This document shows, piece after piece, positions 25,081 to 36,900 of a stretch of 64,000 bases of DNA (position 1 is the first letter of the stretch; every line of letters begins with the position of its first letter). The DNA is taken from NCBI GenBank assembly GCA_022747635.1, contig JAKTNV010000019.1:10107501-10171500 (forward strand), read 5' to 3'. The position numbers and the translations under genes are program-made. The notes beneath the pieces are model-generated. The model saw only the letters and a list, made by a program, of their open reading frames with translations, was not told the origin of the DNA and searched no databases. The stretch comes from Hetaerina americana. Taxonomy: Eukaryota > Arthropoda > Insecta > Odonata > Calopterygidae.

Positions 25081-25175
25081 AGGATGATGGATTTTGTGTT
25101 TTGTAAGGAGTAATAAAATGTTTGTTTGGTAGTTGTGTCCATCCAAAAACCTACCTTAACCGGTAGTTTACCTTA
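25080..25175 (+). mobile_element. 3' end of a LINE-like element
   Basis: Seen: gtccatccaaaaacctacc followed by ttaaccggtag matches the terminal segment of the minus-strand LINE at 57550-57600 (gtccatgcaaaaactacc then ttaaacggtag). The shared block ends at about the same point in both. Inference: a truncated 3' terminus of the same or a sister element. The 5' limit is uncertain. Confidence 0.5.
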
Positions 25176-25183
<8 letters not shown>

Positions 25184-25206
<23 letters not shown>

Positions 25207-25208
25207 TA
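25184..25208. repeat. AT microsatellite flanked by A runs
   Basis: About twelve AT units between poly-A stretches, directly after the LINE-like 3' end; a plausible expanded element tail. Confidence 0.92.
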
Positions 25209-25254
25209 AAAAAATCCTGTGGAGTTATTTGGGAAATGAGTGAAAGGGAGATGT

Positions 25255-25323
25255 GATGTGGAAGATTGTTTGTATTTGATGTGGAAGTTTGTTTGTATGT
25301 GATGTGGAAGTGTCATTGTATGT
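25255..25323 (+). repeat. tandem repeat, three copies of a 23-bp unit
   Basis: Seen: units at 25255-25277, 25278-25300 and 25301-25323, each starting gatgtggaag. The third is the most diverged and leads without a break into the dispersed repeat shared with 42.4 kb. The second copy of the dispersed repeat also has a partial duplication at this place (gatgtgg twice). Confidence 0.88.
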
Positions 25324-25462
25324 AAGAATATTTTGTCTCTTATCTGTTTTTATAGTGCGTGTATGTAATTTTCGTTGTAAGAGTTATGTTTGATCAAACT
25401 TGACCGTTGCCACCAGGAAAATCACCTAATTACAACGAAAAAAGAAAATAAATAATAAATTT
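25296..25462 (+). mobile_element. dispersed repeat B, copy 1 (LINE/SINE-like 3' region with A-rich tail)
   Basis: Seen: aligns over about 165 bp with the reverse complement of 42430-42640. Strong blocks include tgtcattgtatgtaag, tattttgtc, tatctgttttt, tagtgcgtgt and caccagga followed by caattacctaatt/aaatcacctaatt. It ends in an A-rich tail (aaagaaaataaataataaat). Two copies in opposite orientation with A-rich 3' ends indicate retrotransposition. No coding part is recognised. By eye, identity is roughly three quarters to four fifths. Confidence 0.8.
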
Positions 25463-28400
25463 GTTTTATGATCGCCTTCAATTCCGACTCTTACGATAAC
25501 TTTCACATCTTGTAGCCTTTCAAATAGATTATAATTAGCTTGATTAATTATTTCAGGGCGGCAGCGACTCCATTTTACGTTGCATTACTTTAATGTCTAG
25601 TCAAAATTAATATCAGGGAAACGGAAATGAAGAAACTAATCGATGGGAAAGGTAGCGAATGTAATTCGTAAGTTGTGGTAATACCAATATAAATTATATC
25701 TTATGTAAAAGGCAACTTTTTGATCTAATTGGTTAGCTTGGGATAAATAAAAGCAATAGACTTTGAAAGAAATACTTTAATGAAGGCTGTCATTAATTCC
25801 ATCGTAACGCGCATATATTTTTATTTGCAACTATCGGGAAATTAATTTTGGAAGCGAAATAAACATTCTAAAACATTTTGTAATAAATTACCTGCAGATA
25901 AACGCTTTATTGAGCTTATAATTATAAATAACAGCAATGGCGATGGCCGAAGAGAAAAAAATGGCAGGAAAAAAAGAAGTCAGTAATTGTAACAAGATCC
26001 TTATAACCGACGGAAGTGATATGATAATTTCAACCCAGAAAATGAACAACTCAGACTCGCAAAGACTTTCGCTTAAAGGCGGAACGTGACGGAGGAAACT
26101 TACATTAAAAAAACGCAGAATGCCTGAAAGCCTTTTCGTGCTGATCGAATGCCTTTCGGACGGCGAGAAAAAAGCCCCCGCTTTCTCTGTGGGGGGTCGA
26201 TGCGGGGACCTTCGCGGGAAAAGGGCGTGGGAACGCGTGCGTGAGCGACCGGGGTTGTTTATGGCGAAAGACAATAGAGCGAGCCACCTCCGACGCCCAC
26301 ACTCTCGGGAGGTGGTGCATGCTCGCACACTTGTCGCCAGCCTCCCCTCCCGCGCCCCCCCCGTCCCCTCGGTGCCCGCACCCCCTCCGCCAGCAACCCT
26401 GCAACCAGCGTGCGCGGCCATCATCCCGCCCTCATCCACCTCGGCACGCCTCTCTCCGTCTCTCTTTCTCTCTCCCCGTGCAGACACGTGAAGGGCTCTT
26501 GGAAACGACCCCAGCCTTCGGGGGGATGCGTGCGTGTTAACCTACCGCTCACCTTTAGGGGCGTATTGCGAGGGGTGTTAGGGCACCTTCCAGTAAACTA
26601 AAGGAAATGTTGGAACGCGATGAAATTTCGACGAATGGTTAGGTACTACGAAAACTAAAACGCACAATGTGCATTGTTGTTTATGATTATAAATCTACTG
26701 TTGTCATTTCGATTGGTTCGTGGGGAAATGGAACTTATCACGGCGTTGGTTCGACTGTCTTATTTCCATAAATCCTCGTAGTTTTCCTTCCTCGATAAAT
26801 AAAATGTTGCTAGGTTGGAGCTGTTTACTTGATTTTGTTGTCGTTACGCTCCCATATTAAACGAGTATTTGTATTTTTCCGGTAGTTTGTCTGCATGCAT
26901 GGAACTTTCATGCTTCAGGTTCTTCCTCCAGCTCCGAGCTCTTAGACTGGGCTGCGTAATGATCACGCGGGACTGCAGTGTTTTCAACGAACAGAACGGG
27001 TTTTCCTCTACTTCGTTTTGATTCGCTGATTACGTTTCTTCACCATGCAAGTTGTGGCCTAGCTAACGCTGAAGGGACCCGATTGATCGTGAGATGTTCC
27101 TCTCACTTAAGTCAGGTGCAAATTCTGCTCGAGGAGGAGGTTTGCCACGCACCAACCGGTTAGTGACGCGAATGCTATAGACGATCCTTGTATGCACGTA
27201 CCGATGTCCCTGTAGGCTGCGCCACTCGCTGAGATAAACGATTGAAATGGCCAACTCACTAATCCCCCCTTCAATCACTTAACGCATATCGGCGACCAAG
27301 TTTTCAACGCTTGATGTAACAATTTTTTTTGCCGGAAGTTAATGCTCGCTAACGTATTGGATAGAAAACACTTTCGAGAATTTCTCCTCGTGGCGAATTG
27401 GAAGATAAAACCGTGAATCCCTCTGTGCCCTCACATATTCTTCTCTTCCTCATTTCTGCTTTCCTGATCGTGGAAACGTAATGATCCGAAAACCAAATTT
27501 ATACTTTCTGATGTCACCTTGGGGAAGCATGGGATGTAAATAAATCCGTCGTGCCTATTCACTTTAATCAAAAAGATGTTGAGACGGCTTTCGATTCCAA
27601 TGGCAAATGTTTCAGTGGAAAAGTAAGAGGGTATTTATTTATTGAAAATGTTACCCGCCACGTTATAATTTCCTGCGACGCCGCTTTAAAATGCTTTTAG
27701 CATTATCAGGTATTGATTACACTGTGCCTTTGCACGTAAGTTATGCTGCTCAAACATTGAAACCCAGGTACTGTGGGTATATATATTTTCGAGGATTAAT
27801 AAAAAATTGAATGCTGTTCCGACAGTCGGTATTTTGATTAAAATGCATGAGGGATTTCTTTCTCATAATAAGTCATGTTTTATGCAGTGATGGGGATGGA
27901 AAAAATAAAAAAAAGTGATTAGGATGCTAATTATTTTATCTGCCTAAGTAATTTTTCCCACAAAAGAATTGAATTGTCAATAAAGTTTACACTTGGTATC
28001 TATTGCTGCCGATATTTTCTAATCCATGATAGATTAGTTGATGGGGAAATGTTTTAATGTTAATAATTCGGTTATAGTCTTTAAGTGGTCAGATTTATTT
28101 AAGTGTTAGTGAAAATATGCATATTATTAAGTAATTAGAATCTACGTATTAAGGTCGATGACAGAACAGGATTTGAATCAGGAATGAGTTGTTTTTTAGG
28201 GTCTTTACTCCCAGCCTCTCTTCGAACACGTCGTTAGTGCAGCAGATTTTTCCTTTTCATGTGATGGAATTCCTTTTTTCCATCCCAAAACTCGTTTTTT
28301 AATTAAATCAGTACACTAGCACTTATTACTAGCCTTAAAATGTTTTCCAATCGGAGAAAATTAAAAAATATTTATTTTGAAGACAATTTCTGGGACAAAA

Positions 28401-31400
28401 GATATGTAGAACTTAATTTTCACATTGCACTACTTATCCCTCAAAATAAATGCATTCGTTGTTGGAAGAAAAAAGTATTATTATGAAAAGAATCAAGCTT
28501 ATATTACACACATCTCATTTCTTCCAATTTCTTGTCATTACACACATCTGCGTAACCGACAATTTTATTGAGTAACATATTAACTGTAGATGATTTTTCC
28601 ACACGCGTAAATAAATTAAATTCACCTCGTTTGCCTATTTCTTGATTACATTTCCGTATTGAGCGTTGGATCAGAAGTGCATGGCATTTCGCCAAAGACA
28701 CTCGTCTTTTTCTTATTTCCTAAGAATGCGGCGGACTGTCGGAAAATGCCGATTCGAAACTCTTCAGCGGTCGTCGAGTTGCCACCACCATAGTTGATTA
28801 GTCCCCATTTGGTGCCACCCGCAGCATCCTCACTCCGTACTCTTTTCCCTTCAGCGCTGCTGCCTTGCCAGGGCCTATTAGGAGGCAAGGGGTGGCAGGG
28901 GGAGAAAGAAAGGAAGCTTCATTAACTTAGCAAGTTTCCCGGCTGGGGAGTAGAGATGGATGAAGGGGAGATGGGTGCTTCTTAGAGATCCACGCACCGA
29001 TAGAACCAATCTGGAAGGCGACGGGCGGCGTTATCAATTGCGATCCGTTCTCGAGATCTTTCCTATCTGCCTCGGATGCTGGAATGGCAATGCCTCTTCC
29101 ATCGTCCACATTCATAGCCCCTCCGTCGGTAAGTCCCAAGAGAATATTAATTACGCCTCGGAAGCGTAAGTCTCTTTGAATTTTTGTTTCATCGCGTTCT
29201 TCAGCTTGGGTGCAATACAGGAAATACAACATTTTAAACTAATGTGTTAAAATCCTATCAATGTCATTTTATCCAACATCCTTTCAAGGGATGACGTGAC
29301 ACTAAATTGTACGTCGATGGAAACGAACTAGAAAGATTTCGATTCGATGTATTACGCTTTCGATCGTTCCACTGTCTATAGGAGGTGTCAAATATCCCCT
29401 CAACGCTTAGCAAATAATTAAACCCTCCTCATATTCCAGCCATTATTTATCGAAGAAGATGTACTTTTAAGAGTCACCAAGCAGAATTAATGGAGAAAAA
29501 ACTTGTTGAAGTGGGGGAGGTATGCATTTGACTTGTTCGCAAAAGAGCGATAGCACTCCTTCAATAAGGTTCAATGCCTTAAAGGAGCGTGTTGAGAACG
29601 ATCTTTTAGGGATATTTTTCAGAAGGCCAACCACACTCATTCAAACAGAGTTTGATGCGCATATACATTTCCACTCTAAGGGAGGCTCCCTCCATTGCTG
29701 TTCTAGCCTGATAGCCAGCTCGAGGGGAGTCTGGAAAGTTACTACGGAGGCAGTTACGGCAACTAGATAAGTCACTGGGATTGAACGGCTCTGTAAGTGG
29801 AAAATGGATGCGATACGCCGCCATTTGACCGTGCCATTCACGTGTTGGGATTTAAAAACTAAGTGAGAAGGAGGGGCTCATAATGTCCTTGTGTTCTTGC
29901 AGCACTTACGGTGTCATGGCATAATGAACTTTGAAGTAAAATAAACGAGGAATGGATTCTGATTGGGACGTCATTGAAGGGAACTTGACGGTAAAGAGAA
30001 AAAAAATACGTATCGTCGTTATAATGGCGAATAGGTGAATACTCATATCCTCGTTCCTCTTATACTCTAAGATTATGGAAGAAATTATTTCGGCATTGAT
30101 TGAAAATTTTGGGTATTTTAGTATTCATTTAATGTGAAGTTTAAAAATTGACATGAGGAAATACTGAGAAAGCCCGTTGGCGGAAATTTCTCTGGAGTCG
30201 TATTCATCATTTTAAGTTACAAGTAGCGTGTACTCCATTTATACTAATTGTAGATAGGTATGGACGTAATAAAATCTAGAGATGAAGAATCGCACATGGG
30301 TTTTTTTGAGAGTTTTGGAAAATTTTGACGAATTAAAAGTGATTCTGCGACATAAAGGCATCATGCGTCTAAATTCGGGCGGTCTGCGACACATATTAAA
30401 TATGCATTCATTGAATATGTTTGTAATATGATATATGTCTGTTTCAGGAGGACATCACCCTTTTTCGTACGACGAGGGCGTAATTATCACCGAAACTTTG
30501 AAAGCACATTTTTGTCCTTTTCAATTTTCTTTTTTTGTTTAAAACAATCTTTAATATGCATATTGTGTGCGTGTACAAGTGTGTGTGTGCGTATGTCAAT
30601 TTAAAGGCATTATATAACTTCCTTATTCTTACTCACAGAGAATAATCGAACTTGGAGTCGAAAAAAATAAAATTGAGTACTCGCTAATGAATTTCGCATG
30701 AGGTACGGAAAGTTTTTGATAAAATTATTAAAAATAAGAATCGAAAATCGTTCATGTTGTTGTCAGGATCATGAACCGAAAACTCATGCTGATTTTGTTC
30801 ACGTAATGCAGCACCTCATTGGCTAAGAGCAAATCTCAAGACTTTGGGATAGTAAGACCAATCAAGCAATAAAAGTTTGAACTAATGAAATGCCGCACTA
30901 ATGACCAGTTGCATTTGGACGTCAGGGAATCGCCGCAAATGATTAGGGAATGATTGAAGAGCGAGTGGAGCTGCTTCTATCTCGGGAAAAAAACCGCTTG
31001 TGCGGTCGGATGGAAATGAGAAACTGGGTTTCGTTGGAAATTGGGGACGACAGCATATAGACGCAATTACCAATGCAAGAATTTCATTGGAGACGATGCG
31101 TGGGCGTACGGCCGACGGTAGTCAACTGCTCTTGCGGAAGAACTGCCGTTATAAGCGCTGCTCGCCGAGCCGTTTGTTTATGCATGGCGATGAGTGTGTG
31201 TGTGTCTGTACTCCTACTCTCAGTCGCAGGAATTTTCTATAAAAGCAATCGTCTACGTCTAGGAAGTCTCAACAGAAACCGGGAAGGAAAGTGCGGATCA
31301 AGTGAATGAATTATTCCTTTAAACTCTTTTAGCTCCGTGCACGACAGAACACCAAACTAACTGCTTGCGCGCGAAGTGAGTAGGAGTATACCAACCAGTT

Positions 31401-33490
31401 TTCCAAATCGGGAAGGAATGCTGACCGACGTAATTGGATCTCGTGGACAGTGGACGAATAAGGGGGATAAATGAAAAAAGTGAGTGGAAGATTAAGCTGT
31501 AAATGTTACAAAGAAGGAAGAGTGAGGAGGTAAAAAAAGTCCCGAGCTTGCCGTTTACATATTCCAAAAAAATCGAACGATTTAAGGCCTCGAGATTCAA
31601 CGGAAGATCTGGGCATTAACACTGTAAGTTCTTGTGTCGATCACCTCTAAACATTTTCCGCTGCTCTACTTTTCCAAGGAGAGTGAATCAGCTGTTTAGA
31701 GCACGGATCTATAGGTTTCGCATTTCCCTGCTCTTGGAAAATACGCTGCTTTAATGGTAAAACAGGAGACGTTTCATTCGATGGAATGGAATTGTGCCAT
31801 TATGGAACTCACTGTGCCATTCCGTATTCATTTAATCCTCTATCATGTTTTTATAGAATTTTTTTAATTTTGTGAGACATTTTAACCAACACTTTTGGAT
31901 ATAGAATACTTATACTAACTTTTAATTTTGTAATTAAAATGTGAAGGTTACGTTCTAGTAGGATGACTTTTTCGCCAAAAGCCGATTTCATAGCAAAGTG
32001 AGGTCGAATTATTTAAGTAAGAAAGAGGAGCTTTAGTGCTGAAATTTTTGTCATTCAAATATTTAGCAATGGATTTCTTTCTGTCGAATAAATTGAAAAT
32101 GAATGAATATGCCGTCCATGTAAAATCTCATACTCTTTAAAACCATTGAAACTTTCTTGTTTTAACTCTGATTCCGATCTAATGGGATTTAGGTTTAGGT
32201 TTTAGACCTCGAGAGAGTTAATGAAAGACAACCCAATGAGTAGGTGGTACGTATAAAAAAATCCTTTGATATTTTTAATGATTTGATTCATAACAAGCGG
32301 TCTAGAAACCACGTGGATATATTGCAGAAGGTAAGTGGTTGGGAATTCCAGTACCCTTTGAAAATGACCCCATACTTAATAGAAATTCAGTTTATTACAA
32401 CATTGGCACAATGCATTGAGATGTTCACGGATAATTCATGCGTTTCCTTTGCGAAAAGAAATTAAAAATACTTGCTTAGGGAACGCATGGATGTTTCGCT
32501 CCAGTTCGAATGACAAAAGTTATTATTCATTTATCAGAAAATGGGAAGATATCATTGAGTTAGATATCTTGACAGTATTCTGAAAATTATTTCCATCCGT
32601 TTTCGTTTATTTAATATTGTGTTGCGGAAGTATTAGACATTCTCTCTATATTTTTAATCCGCTGAAAGGAATAGAACTAATAGAAATGACGTAGATGAAA
32701 TAAATATTTTTTTGGTTTAGTATGTGGATATGCCGAATGCTTTCAATTGGTAATTTTCTCTAAATGAATCCGTTTTACACGGTAAACCGTTCAGATAACT
32801 TACCCCGTAGGTTCATGTAGGCATGCAGCATGGCGTTTAAATGCGGCGAGTATCAAACGGCTGTTAAGAACTTAACTTTCGTTACTCGATCACGTTTTTT
32901 TTTGTTTCGAATCATGATGGAAATTTTATTCGAGTGAATCAGATGCAAAATCTCACAAAAAATTAAACATGTAACAAAAATCCACATTCAGAAACAAAAT
33001 TTATAGGGTTTTTCAGTATTCTGCTTTTCATGATATTTCCATCAGTCGGCAGAATTAATCCTCAGACCAAAGGAAGCTATCGAATGCCGAATTTCCCTGT
33101 TCCTCATTCATATCCATTCATGTGGAACAGGGAAAGACCAAGACGGTCAAGCGGAAAGTCTTCGATGAGGAAAGCACATATCTTCGAAAGCATAGTACTA
33201 GTACAGTAGCAATTGGGTATATGCACGGCATCAAAATTTCATATTTAATAATACCTATGACTTAATGCTTAATTATTTCTCATGAGTTTTGCAACTTTCA
33301 AATAGGATTCCCAGTTTGCCTCATTGATTTCATTTTCCCCCAGAAATGGACAACCAATTTGGTTTTTGTTCTAATAAATTGTTTCCTTCGTATAAAAAAC
33401 TTGATCGCATAAAGAGCATCCCTTTTTGAATGATTATTCATTCAACAGATTCAGGCGAGATGTAGGGAAAGTTAGTCATTATGAGAAAAA
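25463..33490. other. 8 kb of mostly AT-rich non-coding DNA
   Basis: A GC-rich island lies at about 26110-26600 with Pro/Arg low-complexity frames on both strands. Frames at 28646-28888 (minus), 28927-29232 (minus) and 28960-29169 (plus) are the least biased here; the plus one meets a donor-like site (CCGTCG|GTAAGT, about 29128). I found no recognisable protein family in any of them. Confidence 0.35.
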
Positions 33491-33496
33491 TAAATT

Positions 33497-33616
33497 TGCA
33501 CTTTTCCACAGATTTATTTGTAACGTGCAACGCGTTTCAGTTCATCGAACCATCTTCAGGTACAGATACAATAAATAATAAAATATGTTATGATGAATTC
33601 AATGTGGAAAAGTGCA
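33497..33616. repeat. 120-bp foldback repeat with 14-bp perfect terminal inverted repeats
   Basis: Seen: tgcacttttccaca at 33497-33510 and its exact reverse complement at 33603-33616. Between them lies gcgtttcagttcatcgaac followed by catcttcagg, a motif style (gtttcg...catc-ttcagg) also glimpsed near 18060 and 48640. Likely a tiny non-autonomous foldback element or the hairpin end of a larger decayed transposon. No clear target-site duplication. Confidence 0.65.
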
Positions 33617-33824
33617 GATTATCCATCCGCTCACATATTGAATTCATCAGCTATTCATTCTCAGGCATGCCCCACAATTCAGAATGCAGTTAGGAATTCC
33701 CCTCATCTCCTCTCTTTGCTCCAATCGGTTTTAAGGAAATTGTTCAGGGCAGTAACGCTCTTCACACAGCAATAAAACATTTCGATTCCGTCAATTAAAT
33801 CTGATTTAATTCGTGAATTATATC

Positions 33825-33935
33825 TTTATCTTTTTTCCACTGGTTTAAAGATTCTGGCTCAACTCCTGGCCAATGCTCGCCCAGGATCCTTTGACTCAGC
33901 AGTCACGGTTAAGTGCTACGGTCCAGTGCTCACAC
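33825..33935 (-). mobile_element. tRNA-derived SINE-like remnant
   Basis: Seen on the minus strand: gcactggaccgtagcactta, then accgtgactgctgagtcaaa, then ggatcctgggcgagcattgg and ccaggagttgagccagaatc. Known: this layout (box A-like segment, then agtcaaaggtcctgggttcgagtccc-type box B) is that of tRNA-derived SINE heads. Box B is decayed here (ggcgagcattgg). Only the head and the start of the body are visible. Real similarity needs more copies for proof. Confidence 0.4.
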
Positions 33936-36900
33936 GAGACAATGAGATGCCTGCAATTTTTTCCGAGACAAAATCTTTTCTCTCGCCCTCGCGAGAATCA
34001 GCAGTAACAAGGAATCGCTTAGGTATTTTAGTGCAATTGATGCATTCTAATATACCAGTGAGGACAATCGCTTCGATTTCCGGAAGCCTATGAAGAAGAG
34101 CGTCGCGGAATTGAACCGACAATGGTCAGCGACAATGAGGCTGGCTGAATGGGCGGGAGTCGTGGAAAAAAGCGAGGAGCGAGATACGTCATGGCGGTGA
34201 TGGAGGAGGGAGGGATCGTAAACTTTGTAAATGGCGGCGTCGTTGGCTAGGTTTTATGATTTTAAAGCCATTCTCTTGCGCTCCCAAGGTCGGTGCACGC
34301 GTACAACATGAGCCAACCGTGAGTTAGGCCATCAATCATCCAATTTATTAAAAAAATACTACGGCTCACCGGTAAAGTCGTAAATGTGATGCGAGAACGC
34401 CCGTGAAGTTTTTATTTCGGTGAGTGTGTATAAGGAGGAGAGTTTCCGTTGACAGAGGCGCATATAGGGGCGACATGTTTCCCTGCTGATGACCCTATGA
34501 TCAAGGTACATTTTCGTACGATATGATTCAGGCACGGAATTCGAGGGATGTCAGTTAAATTGAGGACAAAGTTCAAGAAGAAGCTCCTGCAGATTCTCTT
34601 GGAATAGATTATCTCTTGACTCGAACTTTACAAATGAAAAGGATTCCCTGACAAAACACGAGGGTACATCTGCACGTGGAACTCACTGGTGAATAATGGC
34701 GAGTATAGAAAATAGATGGAACTGTAAGAGAGCTGAATTCACGAATGTAAAAGGCTATATCGTGAAATAATCATGATTTATGCGAAATCGTGCTCATAGA
34801 TCAAACGTCCACATTTTTCCCCCTCGGCTCTACATTCGCGTTTGATGAATTGTTGAACAGTCAAGAACCGCAAGCGTGTTTGACGCTTCCACGAATAGGA
34901 TTTGAGTTCTTCCGTGGGTCTCGCATGCCACGAGTCGCAAACGTATCTACAGCAGCGACGCCTTCGCAACACGGGATAAGTGGTTTGATGCAGGTAGTAA
35001 TTCTGGATGGCAGAAATGAAATCTCTCATGATCCATCCTTGTATGGCTAAGATTAAAACGAGCGGAGTGGTAGGAGAATGCTAAATTTTCTTGAGGTCGA
35101 TCAAATAAGGTAATGATCATGAATTGGAAAATTCCGAGATCAGGAACTGCGGAAATATCTCAATAAAAAACCAAGCGTTGAGTGAAACTAAAACCGAGTG
35201 TTGATTCCCATTCAATTAACTAGACTGCAAGAGAAATTCTCTTCATCCTAGAATGTAAGTAACAGTAAGCCAGGTTACACTGAGATGACTCAGAAGAGAG
35301 GCCGCATAATGTCTGCACTTCTGGTTTCACTCGTTGAGGGTTGCGGTTTTATTTAATAGTCGATTGCCATTTATGAAGTTAAGAACAATGACTATTCTTT
35401 GTGTGAAGGTGTACGACCGAACAGGTATGTGATGGCACACTACATACAGTTCAGACTCTCAAATGTGCCATGTTGGACACGTTCGACTAAATTGGAAGTC
35501 TTTTCGCGGACCAAAAATTTTTATACCCGTGTTTATCATTTAAAAGGATTTTATTTGGAAAACATAATATGCTTCACACTATTTCGGGATGAAATGAGGA
35601 TTTGACAGTTCATACATCGATAATTCAACGATTGGTAAACAAAAAGTATTTATTATTTTAATTTATCTAAATAACCATATTAGTTTTCGAAATTTAGGTT
35701 CTTGAATTTTAATTTAACGATTAAGTGATGCTCGTGAAAATTATTACGGAGTATAAATTACTTACGCCTTTTGCTTGGGACGAAATATTGCAAAACCTGA
35801 AATATCAAATGCTGGATTCGTTAAAAAAATAGTTTATTGACTTATGACGAATTTCGTTGAAGTTTTTATGTAGTTGTTGATTTTATTTTCATTTACAAGT
35901 CAAAAAAATGAAAGGAAATTATAATTCAGGCATTATGGTTATGAGTTTGGAAATATATCCAGAGGTTGCGAGCTTTTCTAATGTAGCTTTGTCCCGCTCT
36001 AATGTTTATAGTTTTATGGATAATGTATGAATACAATCGCTTGTTAATTTCTGGAGCGCAAAAGAACAGGAGTGAAAGGCAACTGGAATAAGAATACGTT
36101 GCAGCCGGCGAAAATATCAGTATGCCCTTATACAGCTCACTCCCATGATTTCAAATTATGCTTTCCTTCCTAATCAACTGCTCATTCTTCTCCAGTGTCA
36201 CGCGTTGTGTAATGTCTTTTTCTTGAAATCCATATTAATGGGAAAGCGCAGTGCTACGTGTAGAATTTGCCCAAGACGTAATAATTGTTTCTGAAATTGT
36301 CGTTATTTTCTGTTTGAAATCGCTAAAAAGCCACGCATAATACTCATCACACAATACAAGTATGCACACACATTAGAGAAGTTTCAAAACATACTCGGAG
36401 ACGACCGACTATTGTTCTTTCATCAACTTTTTGATTTATTCAAAGTTTAAAACTAGTCCCGCAAATTCAATGGTTGGGTCTGTAGGTAGAAATTAAAATG
36501 AGTAATAATTTTATTAAACGAAATCATGGATATGATTATGTCAAAATTTGAAAACTATTCACCCTGAGAATCGATGCATATTTCCAAATGATGACTGCGT
36601 TCGATGTGGATGATGTTAGCACTTCGTTCGATTAAAATACATTTATTCGATATTTGACCTTTCATCAAATGCCGTTGATGTAAAATATTTCTATAAAAAT
36701 CTAGCTCTGCCACCAATGCCGTAATAATAATCTTTCTTTCCCATCTTAATCTTAACCCGCTTGGATATTTCTTGTATTTACGTATCCCTCCACCGGTTAT
36801 TAAAAGAATAAACTTTGGATCCATCTGAATGGGTGTTATGGTAATGGCACGTAATAGTGTGCTGAGAACCGACAAACGTTGACGTGAAGGAGAGCAGAGA

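Noticed and set aside
25255..25323. CRISPR-like array of three 23-bp repeats
   Set aside because: The units are contiguous without spacers and the DNA is animal nuclear; it is a simple tandem repeat.
28927..29232. Possible exon pair on either strand with a GTAAGT donor at about 29128
   Set aside because: Both strands are open, there is no matching acceptor or recognisable peptide, and GTAAGT occurs often by chance.
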